From positions 55,930,501 through 55,994,500 of the forward strand of contig CM077593.1 in NCBI GenBank assembly GCA_039654915.1: DNA of 64,000 bases, read 5' to 3'. The position numbers and the translations under genes are program-made. Shown here in pieces: positions 47,729 to 59,901 of the stretch (position 1 is the stretch's first letter; each line of letters starts with the position of its first letter). The stretch comes from Aquilaria yunnanensis (taxonomy: Eukaryota; Streptophyta; Magnoliopsida; Malvales; Thymelaeaceae). A model generated the notes under the pieces. The model had not been told where the DNA came from and made no database searches. It worked only from the letters and a program-made list of their open reading frames with translations.

Positions 47729-50078
47729 ATGTCTACGATGCCTGTTCCCGAGAGCTGGAAACCTCTTCTGGCCCATCCTTGCTGTACCACCCCCGAAAAA
47801 CTAGAGAGGTGGAAGAAAAAATTCTTTCTTCCCTCTTACGCTATGACCAGGCTGCCTCGTTCTAGCCATTTTGCTTTTTCAAACCGCGGCGACGAGGTTA
47901 CCGTCTTCCGAGCCCAACTGAAGGCTGGACTTCGGTATCCTCCCCCGAAGGTGGTTTGCGAGTTCTGCCAATTCCATGGCATTGCTGTGAACCAGCTTCC
48001 CCCGAACGCGTACTGCTATTTTAACGCCTACCTCTGCATGTGTGGCGTGTTCGGGATAGAGCCCCACTTCATCATTTTCATGCAGTACTACAAGCTCTAC
48101 GTGGTCCCGAAGGGTGGCTTCTATTTCCTGCTTCCTCGGGGATCCGGGAGCAAAAAATTCACCTTCACCTTCGACACGAAGGATAGCTGGCGGGGGTGGC
48201 AGCCTAAGTTCTTTTTCCTGAAGGTGGATAAGAACTGGTCTGGTGTCCCGACCAGATGGGCTCAGGGAGTGCTGAATGCAGACGTCGTTGATCCGAGGAT
48301 GCTGCTGACCCCACCGTTGGCTTCCGTGTTCGCGGATTTCGACGCCCACATTCGAGCAGTCGCTGACTGGGCTCCCGAGGTCTCTCCTCGTGCTCTTTAC
48401 CCCTTTCCTATCAACTGGAGGTTGATGACCGAAGAAGTCCTTCGGGAGCTGAAAGTGGTTAAGGAGCACGTGACTGACCTCAATATGCCCGCCCCCGCCA
48501 TCGCCGGGAAGGACTCCTGGCTGGTCAAGCTCCTTAAGGGGGAGACTTCTTTCGAATCTTTTGCCGAAAGTGAGTAATCTTCCACCCCTTTATACTTTTT
48601 CCTCCGACTTACGCTGATATTTCTTCTCTTTTTCAGAGATGGGCGATGGGGCTGCCGCCTATTACAAGGCCCTCTTTTCTGGCCAAGTGGAGAAGGGGGA
48701 GCAGAATAAGAAGGCGGCTTCCCGAAGAAGGAAGACGACAGGGGCGGGGCCATCGGCGAAGCGAGCTAGGAAGGCTGTCCAGCCTCCTCAGCCAGAGCTT
48801 TCGGAAGAAGAAGCTGGCGAAGAGGCTGGTCTTGTTGAAATTCCACCGGCCGAGGTCCCCGCTACTTGCGCCGAGGTGCCTCCTCTCGACCTCGAGGCCC
48901 CCAGAAACACTGTAGTGGTAGAAGTACCTACTGCCGAGGAGCGGTACCGGCAGAAGGGTAAGGGTCTTTCTTCCGTGGGGCCCGAGGATCCCGAGGACAC
49001 TGTCTCCGAGGTTCCTCCAGGTATGCCTTCAGGCGAAGTTCAGCTCCTTTGCTTTTCGCAAATTTTTCTTCTACTCCTAACTTCCTTCTCACTTTCAGAG
49101 GAGCCTCTTACTGCTGGCTGGAGGGCCATTCATGAGAGGAAACGGGCCCTTCGCGATGCCAAAATCCCTGAGGGGAAGATCCCCTTGGAGCCCTTTTGGA
49201 CAATCATGGAGGATATGAATTTGTTCTCCGACGATTGTCCAAAAATGACAAAGGAGATTTGGAAGGGGATGACCACTGACGCCTCCTTCCGGGCCATTGC
49301 GGCGGCTCACCCGAGGGATAATACCCTCGCCGCAAAAGTCACCGAGCATGCTGCTCAGGTATAGTCTTTACACTATTTTTCCTCAATTTTCTAAGTGTTT
49401 AGACTTGTACTAACCTGGACTTTTGCCTTGCCGTAGCTGCTGGAGTACGCTGGTTACCTCCGAGTTTGGGTGGCCAGAGACGCTGCCTCCAAGGATGCGA
49501 CTTCGCGGGAACTCAGTGAAGCGAAGGCTTCGCTTGCGAAGCTGGTCGCCAGCAACCAGCAGCTGACAGCGGATTGTTCTCAACAAATCGCCGCCGTTCG
49601 GGAGGAGTTCTCGAAGAAGAGAGAAGAACTTGAAAAGGACTCCTCCCGGAAGATTGCCGACCTTGGCGACCAAGTAAAGGGGCTGCTTGCCGCCAACGGA
49701 GATCTTGTCAAGGACAAGGCTGTTTCTGACAGTCTTGCGGCGAGGTTGACGGATAAGAACAATGCTCTCCGAGCCGAGGTCGAGGCTCTGAAGAAGGAGT
49801 CCGAAGGGACGCTGGGGATAAGCGAACTGGAGGAGGAGATTGCTGAGCTGAGGGACGAGCTCAACGACCTTGGCGTTCAAAAACATACTTCTGATCAAAT
49901 GGCCAATGTCGCCTTTCAGGACGGCTTCTGCCTTGTTCGGCACCAAGTCCTGCAGAGGTTCCCAGATTTGGACCTCTCTTTTCTGGAGGGCCTAAATATT
50001 CCTGAGGGACCTCGGTGGCAGTGGTCCAAGGTCGAGCATCTGAAGTTTCCTGTTCTTCATCCGCCCGGCTCTCCCTAG
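47729..50078 (+). CDS. antisense gene (aORF) of element C, 4 exons, intact
   Basis: Exons 47729-48569, 48637-49020, 49099-49358 and 49437-50078; all introns are GT-AG, 67-78 bases long, in phases 1, 1 and 0. They join to about 708 residues without a stop. Residues about 54-175 resemble the Transposase_28-like 'putative gypsy-type' family (KAGLRYPPPK, FHGIAVNQLPPNAYCY, RGSGSKKFTFTF). Residues 309-326 hold a bipartite nuclear-signal-like cluster (RRRK ... AKRARKA). Residues about 330-400 are acidic and Pro/Ala-rich, and residues about 510-640 form a heptad-rich coiled coil. The gene converges with pol and has its own TATA box. Related antisense ORFs are known in Tat elements, but their function is not. 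It is not a catalytic transposase as far as can be seen. Confidence 0.8.
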
Positions 50079-50850
50079 TTTGCTTTAGGGCTCCTCTTAT
50101 TTTTCTCCTTTGTGCTCCTTCTTTGGGTACTTCTTTTGTAAGGCAGCGTTTGCTCTAAATGAACAATCTTTTGGCTAAGTCCTTCTTTGAAAGTTTCTTC
50201 ATTTCCACTGTCCCGAACACGTTTGCTCAAGAGACTTTCGGAAAACCTGCAACCAAAGAAACTTTTTACCTTCCTTTCTCCCGAGTGTGCTCGCTCAAGA
50301 GACTTTCTGGAAAGTTTGTAAAAATTTGGCTAAGTCTTTTGCAGGCTTTTTGTTCCCTTTTATCCCGAACATGTTCGCTCAAGGGACTTCGGAAAACCTT
50401 CAGCCAAATTTTTCTGTCTTCCTATTGTCCCGAGCATATTTGCTCAAGGGACTTAGGAAAATTTTCACGAGATTGCTCATTTCCCTTTTTCCCGAGCACG
50501 TTCGCTCAAGGGTGTTCGAAAATTACCTCTGCTTTTGTTTTGGCATGTAGTTTTGCGAGATTCTTGCTTTCCCTTTTTCCCGAGCATGTTCGCTCAAGGG
50601 TGTTCGGAAAATTTTCTCTGCACTAATTATGCCGAGTACCTTTGCAAGATTCTTGTTTCCCATTTTTCCCGAGCATAGTGGCTCAAGGGACTTCGGGAAG
50701 TCACATCTGCTTTTTTCGTGGCGAGCACCTTCACGGAATTCTGTCTTGGACAATTTTGGTATACTTAAAAATTTTTTTTCAAGACCATTCTTCTCCAGAC
50801 CATTCTGTACTTAGAATATTTCTTGTACAATATATCTCCTCCGCTCAACC
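50079..50850. repeat. convergent spacer of element C with minisatellite (7 units)
   Basis: Between the 3' ends of the aORF and pol. Seven units start at about 50212, 50280, 50364, 50429, 50491, 50579 and 50668, spaced 62-89 bases. The core CCCGAGCATGTTCGCTCAAG includes GAGC...GCTC. No gene. The left edge of the 3.58-kb duplication (GCCAA at 50403-50407) lies inside this spacer. Confidence 0.72.
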
Positions 50851-53800
50851 TTAGGCGTAGAATTTTTTCAGGGCGTCTGAATGCCAAGTGTTTTTCAATT
50901 CTACGCCTTCGGCGTCGCCAAGCTTGTACACGCCTTTCCGTACTTCGGCGAGAACCAGATAAGGTCCTTCCCAATTTGCACGAAGTACTCCGTGAGATGG
51001 CCTTCGGGGTGCAAAGTCGGCCTTTCGGAGAACGAGGTCTCCTTTTTTGATTTCTTTTGGCCTGGCTTTTAAGTTGATAGCTGCGGCCACTCTTTGCTGG
51101 AAAGCTTTTCTTCTCAGCTCGGCTATTTCTCTGTGTTCGGCCACAATGTCGAGCTTAGTTCTCAGACCGAGGTCGTTTCCGCCTTCATCAAATACTTGCA
51201 CCCGTATTGAAGGCTGAACTATCTCTATCGGGATAATGGCCTCTGTTCTGAAGACGAGTGAGAAGGGAGTTTCCCCTGTGGCTCTTCGTGGCGTCGTTCG
51301 GTAGCTCAACAATACACTTTGGAGTTCCCCTGGCCATTTCCCCTTGGCTTCCCCAAGTCTCTTTTTCAGGCCATCTTTTATGGTCCTGTTTGATACTTCC
51401 ACCTGCCCATTGCTTTGGGGGTGAGCTACTGGGGCGAAGTGCATCTTTATTCCGAGGTCGCTGATGAATTCCTGGAATCCTTTGTCTATGAACTGGGATC
51501 CATTATCAGCTACTAGTACCCTCGATATGCCAAATCTGCATACGATGTTCTTCCATACGAACTTCTGCACTTCTTTTGCCGAGATAGTTGCTAGTGGTTC
51601 TGCCTCTACCCACTTTGAGAAATAGTCCACTGCTACCACGCAGAATTTCACGCCTCCGGGCGCTGTGGGGAGTGGCCCAATAAGGTCTATACCCCAGACT
51701 GCGAAGGGCCAAGGATAGTCTGCTGACGTTACCATTTCCAAGGGTATCCTCTGGATTTTTGCATGTCTCTGGCAACTACCGCACTTCTGGATGAACTGCC
51801 TTGCGTCCTTTCTCAGGGTAGGCCAGAAGTATCCTTGGCGGAGTATCACTGCTGCAAGGGCATCAGTTCCAATGTGCGAGCCGCACATGCCTTCGTGAAC
51901 TTCTTCGAGGACCATCTCAGTATCCTCTTCGCCCACACATCTCTGCAGCGGATTTGCATATCCTTGCCGATATAACTCTTCACCAATCAGGAAGAATCTT
52001 CCGGCGCGTCTTCGCAGTCTTGCAGCATTGCCGGCGTCTTCAGGAAGCTCATTCTCTGCGAGGTATCTCTTTATGGGGTCCTTCCACCCGGTTCCCGAGG
52101 TTGTTACGCTTAGCACGGAGATGCTTGGATGGTCTAGCACCTCGGTGTATGTTTTGGACTTCGCTAAGCAATCTGCCTCAGTGTTATTCCGCCGGGGTAC
52201 ATTTTCGATCCGCACGGTGTCAAACTCTTGGATGAGTTTTGTTACCAGCTCGTGGTATTTTGCCAAGATTGGGTCCTTCGCCCCATAATCTCCTGCCGTC
52301 TGCCGAACTACCAGCTGGGAATCGCTGTGAGCCCTTATGTTTCTCACGCCAATCTTTCTGGCCAAGCGTAATCCCGCTATGAGGGCTTCATACTCAGCCA
52401 CATTATTGGTGACGTTGAAGCTGAACTTGATAGCCTTCATCACCTCTAGGCCTTCGGGTCCTCTGATAACTATTCCAGCTCCCTGGTGTTCGGACCCCGA
52501 GGCTCCGTCAACATGCAAGGTCCATTCTGGCTCACCTTCTTTCGGATCTGAGTGGTTCTCCTCAGTGGTGGGTATTTCGGCGATAAAATCTGCCAATGCT
52601 TGGGCTTTTATGGCCTTCCGAGGCTCATACGTGATTTCGTGTTCGCCAAGCTCTATGCACCACTTGGAGAGCCTCCCCGAATGATCAACTCTCTTCATAA
52701 CATCCTGTAGTGGTAGACTACTTCGGACGATGATGGGGTGAGCCTGGAAATATGGTCGCAGTCTTCTTCCTGCAAGCACCAAGGCGTATATAGCTTTTTG
52801 AAGCAAAGGGTACCTGACTTCGGCGCCATGCAGGGACTTGCTGATGTAGTAGACCGGCCATTGTTTCGGCCCTTCTTCTTTCACCAGGACCGAGCTCACG
52901 GCCTTTTCTGTGACGGCGAGGTACAGTACGAGGGGTTCTCCCTCGCGAGGTTGTCGCAGAGTCGGCAAGCTGGCCAGGTAGACTTTGAGTTCTTCCCAGG
53001 CCTTTTGGCAATCTTCATCCCAAGGATGATTGTTTCTTCCGAGGTCGCCTTCCATCTTTGCTGCCTTTGTGAGGACTTTGAAGAAAGGTCTACACCTATC
53101 TCCGTACCTGGAAATAAACCTGCTCAGAGAGGTTATTCTTCCGGTTAGTCTCTGCACGTCTTTGACTGTGGCAGGAGTTTGAAACTCAAGCAGAGCCTTA
53201 ATCTTCTCAGGATTGACGTCGATGCCTCTTTCGGATACCATGTACCCAAGGAATTTTCCCGAGGTCACGCCGAAGATACACTTCTCGGGATTAAGGCGAA
53301 TCCCGAAGGCTCTGAGCTTTTGGAAGGTTTCCTCCAAATCTGCAACGTGGTATCCGGGCAGCTTGCTTTTGACTATCATATCATCAACATATACCTCCAT
53401 GTTTCTCCCCATTTGGTCTTTGAAGACCTTGTTCATCAGTCTCTGGTAGGTGGCTCCTGCATTTTTTAGCCCGAAGGGCATTCTGACATAGCAGTACGTT
53501 CCTTCCTCGGTGATGAAGGCAGTTTTCTCTTCATCTTCGGGGTCCATCCTTATCTGATGGTAGCCGCTGAAGGCATCTGGGAAGCTCAGGAGCCCGTATT
53601 CGGCCGTTGAATCTACCAGTTGATCTATTGGCGGGAGGGGAAATGAGTCTTTCGGGCAAGCATCGTTCAAGTTTCTGAAATCAATGCACATCCGGAGTTT
53701 GCTGCTGCCTTCTTTTGTGGCGATGACCACGTTGCTTAACCATTCGGGGTATTTTACCTCCCTGATAACTTCAGCATCCAATAGGCGCTGGACTTCGGTT

Positions 53801-53985
53801 TTCACGAAGTTGCTTTTGTGGGCTGAGATGCTTCGTTTCTTTTGCCTGGTAGGTTTTGCTTCCGGGCTTACTTTGAGACTGTGCTATATTATGCCAGGGT
53901 TTACTCCTGGCATTTCTTTCGGCGAGTAGGCAAACAGATCTTTATTTTTCAGCAGAAAGGATATAAGATTTTCCTTGTCACCTTT
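50851..53985 (-). pseudogene. pol: duplicated pol of element C, copy 1 (RT to integrase)
   Basis: Open for 984 codons from an internal Met at 53805 to the stop at 50851, covering RT (YVDDM), the degenerate Ty3-type RNase H, the archaeal-type RNase H and integrase (HHCC, D-D-35-E). Upstream the frame continues to the duplication joint but has a TAG at 53886-53884 where copy 2 has CAG. It has no gag, protease or leader of its own, since it starts at the joint, so it is unlikely to be translated. Its sequence is otherwise well preserved. Confidence 0.85.
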
Positions 53986-53991
53986 GGCCAA

Positions 53992-54434
53992 ATTTTTCTA
54001 TCTTCCTATTGTCCCGAGCATATTTGCTCAAGGGACTTAGGAAAATTTTCACGAGATTGCTCATTTCCCTTTTTCCCGAGCACGTTCGCTCAAGGGTGTT
54101 CGGAAATTACCTCTGCTTTTGTTTTGGCATGTAGTTTTGCGAGATTCTTGCTTTCCCTTTTTCCCGAGCATGTTCGCTCAAGGGTGTTCGGAAAATTTTC
54201 TCTGCACTGATTATGCCGAGTACCTTTGCAAGATTCTTGTTTCCCATTTTTCCCGAGCATAGTGGCTCAAGGGACTTCGGGAAGTCACATCTGCTTTTTT
54301 CGTGGCGAGCACCTTTGCGGAATTCTGTCTTGGACAATTTTGGTATACTTAAAAATTTTTTTTCAAGACCATTCTTCTCCAGACCATTCTGTACTTAGAA
54401 TATTTCTTATACAATATATCTCCTCCGCTCAACC
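53992..54434. repeat. duplicated spacer, units 4-7 of the minisatellite
   Basis: Second copy of 50408-50850. Units start at about 54013, 54075, 54163 and 54252. No gene. Confidence 0.75.
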
Positions 54435-57400
54435 TTAGGCGTAGAATTTTTTCAGGGCGTCTGAATGCCAAGTGTTTTTCAATTCTACGCCTTCGGCGTC
54501 GCCAAGCTTGTACATGCCTTTCCATACTTCGGTGAGAACCAGATAAGGTCCTTCCCAATTTGCACGAAGTACTCTGTGAGATGGCCTTCGGGGTGCCAAG
54601 TCGGCCTTTCGGAGAACGAGGTCTCCTTTTTTGATTTCTTTTGGCCTGGCTTTTAAGTTGATAGCTGCGGCCACTCTTTGCTGGAAAGCTTTTCTTCTCA
54701 GCTCGGCTATTTCTCTGTGTTCGGCCACAAGGTCGAGCTTAGTTCTCAGACCGAGGTGGTTTCCGCCTTCATCAAATACTTGCACCCGTTCTGAAGGCTG
54801 AACTATCTCTATTGGGATAATGGCCTCTGTTCCGAAGACGAGTGAGAAGGGAGTTTCCCCTGTGGCTCTTCGTGGCGTCGTTCGGTAGCTCCACAATACA
54901 CTTTGGAGTTCTCCTGGCCATTTCCCCTTGGCTTCCCCAAGTCTCTTTTTCAGGCCATCTTTTATGGTCCTGTTTGATACTTCCACCTGCCCATTGCTTT
55001 GGGGGTGAGCTACTGGGGCGAAGTGCATCTTTATTCCGAGGTCGCTGATGAATTCCTGGAATCCTTTGTCTATGAACTGGGACCCATTATCAGCTGCTAG
55101 TACCCTCGGTATGCCAAATCTGCATACGATGTTCTTCCATACGAACTTCTGCACTTCTTTTGCCGAGATAGTTGCTAGTGGTTCTGCCTCTACCCACTTT
55201 GAGAAATAGTCCACCGCTACCACGCAGAATTTCACGCCTCCGGGCGCTGTGGGGAGTGGCCCAATAAGGTCTATACCCCAGACTACGAAGGGCCAAGGAT
55301 AGTCTGCCAACGTTACCATTTCCGAAGGTATCCTCTGGATTTTTGCATGTCTCTGGCAACTACCGCACTTCTGGATGAACTGCCTTGCGTCCTTTCTCAG
55401 GGTAGGCCAGAAGTATCCTTGGCGGAGTATCACTGCTGCAAGGGCATCAGTTCCAATGTGCGAGCCGCACATGCCTTCGTGAACTTCTTCGAGGACCATC
55501 TCAGTATCCTCTTCGCCCACACATCTCTGCAGCGGATTTGCATATCCTTGCCGATATAACTCTTCACCAATCAGGAAGAATTTTCCGGCGCGTCTTCGCA
55601 GTCTTGCAGCTTTGCCGGCGTCTTTGGGAAGCTCATTTTCTGCGATGTATCTCTTTATGGGGTCCTTCCACCCTGTTCCCGAGGTCGTTACGCTTAGCGC
55701 GGAGATGCTTGGATGGTCTAGCACCTCGGTGTATGTTTTGGACTTCGCTAAGCAATCTGCCTCAGTGTTATTCCGCCGGGGTACATTTTCGATCCGCACG
55801 GCGTCAAACTCTTGGATGAGTTTTGTTACCAGCTCGTGGTATTTTGCCAAGATTGGGTCCTTCGCCCCATAATCTCCTGCCGTCTGCCAAACTACCAGCT
55901 GGGAATCGCTGTGAGCCCTTAAGTTTCTCACGCCAATCTTTCTGGCCAAGCGTAATCCCGCTATGAGGGCTTCATACTCAGCCACATTATTGGTGACGTT
56001 GAAGCTGAACTTGATAGCCTTCATCACCTCTAGGCCCTCGGGTCCTCTGATAACTATTCCAGCTCCCTGGTGTTCGGACCCCGAGGCTCCGTCAACATGC
56101 AAGGTCCATTCTGGCTCACCTTCTTTCGGATCTGAGTGGTTCTCCTCAGTGGTGGGTATTTCGGCGATAAAATCTGCCAATGCTTGGGCTTTTATGGCCT
56201 TCCGAGGCTCATACGTGATTTCCTGTTCGCCAAGCTCTATGCACCACTTGGAGAGCCTTCCCGAATGATCAACTCTCTTCATCACATCCCGTAGAGGTAG
56301 ACTACTTCGGACGATGATGGGGTGAGCCTGGAAATATGGTCGCAGTCTTCTTCCTGCAAGCACCAAGGCGTATATAGCTTTTTGAAGCAAAGGGTACCTG
56401 ACTTCGGCGCCATGCAGGGACTTGCTAACGTAGTAGACCGGCCATTGTTTCGGCCCTTCTTCTTTCACCAGGACCGAGCTCACGGCCTTTTCTGTGACGG
56501 CGAGGTACAGTACGAGGGGTTCTCCCTCGCGAGGTTGTCGCAGAGTCGGCAGGCTGGCCAGGTAGACTTTGAGTTCTTCCCAGGCCTTTTGGCAATCTTC
56601 ATCCCAAGGATGATTGTTTCTTCCGAGGTCGCCTTCCATCTTTGCTGCCTTTGTGAGGACTTTGAAGAAAGGTCTACACCTATCTCCGTACCTGGAAATA
56701 AACCTGCTCAGAGAGGTTATTCTTCCGGTTAGTCTCTGCACGTCTTTGACTGTGGCAGGAGTTCGGAACTCAAGCAGAGCCTTAATCTTCTCAGGATTGG
56801 CGTCGATGCCTCTTACGGATACCATGTACCCAAGGAATTTTCCCGAGGTCACGCCGAAGATACACTTCTCGGGATTAAGGCGAATCCCGAAGGCTCTGAG
56901 CTTTTGGAAGGTTTCCTTCAAATCTGCAACGTGGTAGCCGGGCAGCTTGCTTTTGACTATCATATCATCAACATATACCTCCATGTTTCTCCCCATTTGG
57001 TCCTTGAAGACCTTGTTCATCAGTCTCTGGTAGGTGGCTCCTGCATTTTTGAGCCCGAAGGGCATTCTGACATAGCAGTACGTTCCTCCCTCGGTGATGA
57101 AGGCAGTTTTCTCTTCATCTTCGGGGTCCATCCTTATCTGATGGTAGCCGCTGAAGGCATCTCGGAAGCTCAGGAGCCCGTATTTGGCCGTTGAATCTAC
57201 CAGTTGATCTATTGGCGGGAGGGGAAATGAGTCTTTCGGGCAAGCATCGTTCAAGTTTCTGAAATCAATGCACATCCGGAGTTTGCTGGTACCTTCTTTT
57301 GTGGCGATGACCACGTTGCTTAACCATTCGGGGTATTTTACCTCCCTGATAACTTCAGCATCCAATAGGCGCTGGACTTCAGTTTTCACGAAGTTGCTTT

Positions 57401-59732
57401 TGTGGGCTGAGATGCTTCGTTTTTTTTGCTTGATAGGTTTTGCTTCCGGGCTTACTTTGAGGCTGTGCTGTATTATGCCAGGGTTCACTCCTGGCATGTC
57501 TTTCGGAGAGTAGGCAAACAGATCTTTATTTTTTAGCAGAAAGGATACAAGATTTTCCTTATAACCTTTGGCCAAGCTCTTCCCTATTCGGGTAGATTGT
57601 CCTGGGACAAGATCTACTGCTTCCGTTTCTGCTTCTGCGGGATCTCCTTCTTTGCCTTCCTCCTGCGCCTTTGCCTCCACCGTTTGTGTAGAGTTGTTTG
57701 CCGGAGCCTTTCGTGCTTTTACAAACACCTTTCTTACCTCGGCTTGGTCGATGAAGACCTCTGCATCTCCATCCTTGGTGGCGAATGTGACAGTCAAGTA
57801 CTTCACATCGGGGCGAATGTGCAGGTTCCCCTGAGTCTGCCTTCCAAGGATGGCGTTGTACGAAGATGGGACGTCCATGACGATAAATCTTGCCATTGTG
57901 GACGCGTACAACTCAGCTACTCTGTCTACCGAAGTGCCTTTCATCATCAAGGGGAGGTCGATCCATCCGAGGACAGGTAGTTCGGATGGCCCAACGCCGA
58001 AGGTGGGCGTGGTGACAGGTTTAAGCTCGCTGCTAGAGATGCCCAAGCTCGGCAGTAAGTGCGAGAATAGGACGTCAGCATTTGAGCCATCATCAAGCAA
58101 CACTCTCTTGACGTCCCAGTTCCCTATTCTCGCCATTATCAGCAGCGGGTCGTCCTGGGGGAAGACGACGGTGGAGCCATCTTTGCGAGCCAGTTTCTTT
58201 GACGGACTTTGATACTCCATAACTGCAATTTCTCTGGCCTTCCGCTTTCTTTCCGAGGATGGGAGCCCCGTGGTGATGGTTTGGATGACCCCTACTGGAG
58301 GTGGAAGGCGCCTTTTTGGACTTCTGTTTCTCCGCCTGTCGGAGTCATAGTCCTCATTTTCGGCCATCTCTTCCTCCTCTTTTCTGCCTTTTGGGGAGGG
58401 CATCCGCAGGTATTTGCGAAGTTGGCCCTGTTTGATCAGCGACTCTATGTACTTCTTCAGCTGGAAGCACTCTTCGGTGTCATGACCGTGGTCGCGATGA
58501 AACTGGCAGAACTTCTTGGCATTCTTCTTATTATCGGCGGCCATGGCCTTTGGCCGCCGAATCTGCGTCCCTTGCCTTTCCAGCGCCATGAGAATGTTGG
58601 TCCGTGTCGTGCTCAAGGGCGTGAAAATTTGAGGTTTCCATCCTCGCATTCGCCGTGGTTGGCCTGTGTGTTCAGAAAGATGCCGAGCTTGCTGACTGGA
58701 CCCTTCGGCGCGGTGATGATCAGACTTCGGCCCCGCCATCCTTAATTCCTCGGCTGTCATGTGCTGCTCTGCCCTTCGGTAAAATTCTCCGAGGGTCTCC
58801 GGGGGGTCCTTTGAGAACTCGTAGAACAGCTGTGAGTCACGCCGAAGGCCCCGTGTCATAGCGAGGATGCGGATTTCGGGCCGGAAGTCCGGGACGCTGA
58901 GTGCTTCACTGTTGAATCGTTCGACATAGTCTCGGATTATCTCTCCGTTTCTCTGCTCTATGTCGAACATCTGCACAGGCATTTTGGCCGTCGGCCTGCT
59001 CCCAATGAACTGCTGGGTGAAGGCTGTGGACAACTCCTGGAACTCAGTGATAGTCCCTGGGGGCAAGGAATTGTACCATGCTGTTGCTGGGCCCGTGAGG
59101 GTGACTTCGAAGCATTTGCACATGGTAGCGTCATCGGCTCCGTGCATTATCATGCTCCGCCTGTACTTCGTCAGATGGGCCTGTGGATCAGTCTGGCCAT
59201 CATAGATCTCCAGCCTAGGCACTCTGAAGTCGCCTGGCATAGCTGCCTCAACGACGGCGCGAATAAACGGGGAGCCATCTTCGCATAATGCCCCCGACAG
59301 CCTGTCCCAGACGGGTTTTCTGGTCACTTGCTTGTCCACTCTGTCCAGCCGTGCCAATATCCTTTCCATAAGCGCAGTGGCGCTAGGACCATTTTCGTGG
59401 GAGGGAGATCGACGGCGCCTCCTCGGGGAGCGAGTTCGGCGCGGAGGGGTCAGGGACCTCGCCTCGGGCGACGAATTGCTTCGCTGTGAGACTCTCGGTC
59501 GCTTGGGCCCGGTTTGTCCCACAGGCCGTTTCCCGAGGGCTATATCTTCTGTGGATGACTCTCCGCGAGGCTCTCCACTTCCTGAACTGCGGTGTGTAGA
59601 CTTGGGGCTTCTCTCCCGAGGGCATGCTGATGAGGAGGGTTTCTAGGCCTGTGACTGCTGTGGCCATCTTCGGTCGATCTGCTGAGTCATTTCAGCAACG
59701 ATCGAGCGCTGAAAGTCCCTCAAGAAACTCAT
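54435..59732 (-). pseudogene. gag-pol: gag-pol of Tat element C, one amber codon near the start
   Basis: Starts at ATG 59732-59730 (MSFLRDFQ, as in J and K); an in-frame TAG follows at 59645-59643. After it one frame stays open to 54435. Numbered from the GTG at 59522 (1695 residues): gag core about 115-255; zinc-knuckle-like C-H-H-C at 339-351; protease VLLDDGSNADVLF at 474-486; RT about 715-900 with YVDD at 850-853; Ty3-type RNase H about 985-1095, lacking its usual acidic residues; archaeal-type RNase H with D1144, E1182, D1206 and D1256; integrase zinc site H1348, H1355, C1386 and C1389; catalytic D1418, D1478 and E1514 (35 apart); GPY module about 1657-1661. Without the TAG this would be a single gag-pol fusion, usual for Tat elements. 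Confidence 0.9.
59643..59645 (-). other. in-frame amber codon in gag of element C
   Basis: Minus strand reads GCC TAG AAA, 29 codons after the MSFLRDFQ start and in the same frame as the long ORF. A CAG-to-TAG change in a CHG methylation context would explain it. Confidence 0.8.
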
Positions 59733-59880
59733 GGTGATTACCAGAGGGCGGTCCTCCTCAGGCGTAGAAGTCTCTGGGAGTGTCTGCTCAGCGGCCGGTT
59801 GTATCTCAGGCGCGGACGAGGACCTTGGGAGTCCCTTGTCCTTAGAACGCCGAGTCTCAACGACGGCGATTTGCGAGCGG

Positions 59881-59901
59881 GTTCCCACAGACGGCGCCAA
59901 A
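59881..59901 (-). other. primer binding site of element C
   Basis: Minus strand TTTGGCGCCGTCTGTGGG directly after the LTR end GGCCATCA. This is the least decayed of the four Tat PBS copies in the window. Confidence 0.82.

Larger units (their letters stand above)
50403..57575. repeat. tandem duplication, 3584-bp unit
   Basis: Copy 1 is about 50403-53986 and copy 2 about 53987-57570. Every landmark is displaced by 3584, for example the pol stop at 50851 against 54435. At the join (53987-53991) the sequence is GCCAA. The bases before it match the end of copy 2 (57571) and those after it match the spacer (50403). The copies differ at about 22 of the first 900 positions compared by eye. Confidence 0.9.

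Noticed and set aside
47729..50078. The antisense gene as a captured host gene (coiled-coil or SMC-like)
   Set aside because: It occurs at the same position in three diverged elements with identical intron phases, so it is an old part of the element family rather than a recent capture.
50212..50700. CRISPR-like array in the spacer
   Set aside because: The units are irregular (62-89 bases), the spaces between them are themselves similar, and the context is a plant retrotransposon.
51258..53929. Many plus-strand open frames of 60-136 codons opposite pol in element C
   Set aside because: They are mirror images of the strongly coding pol frame on the minus strand, recur at the same offset in the duplicated copy, and have no recognisable domain.
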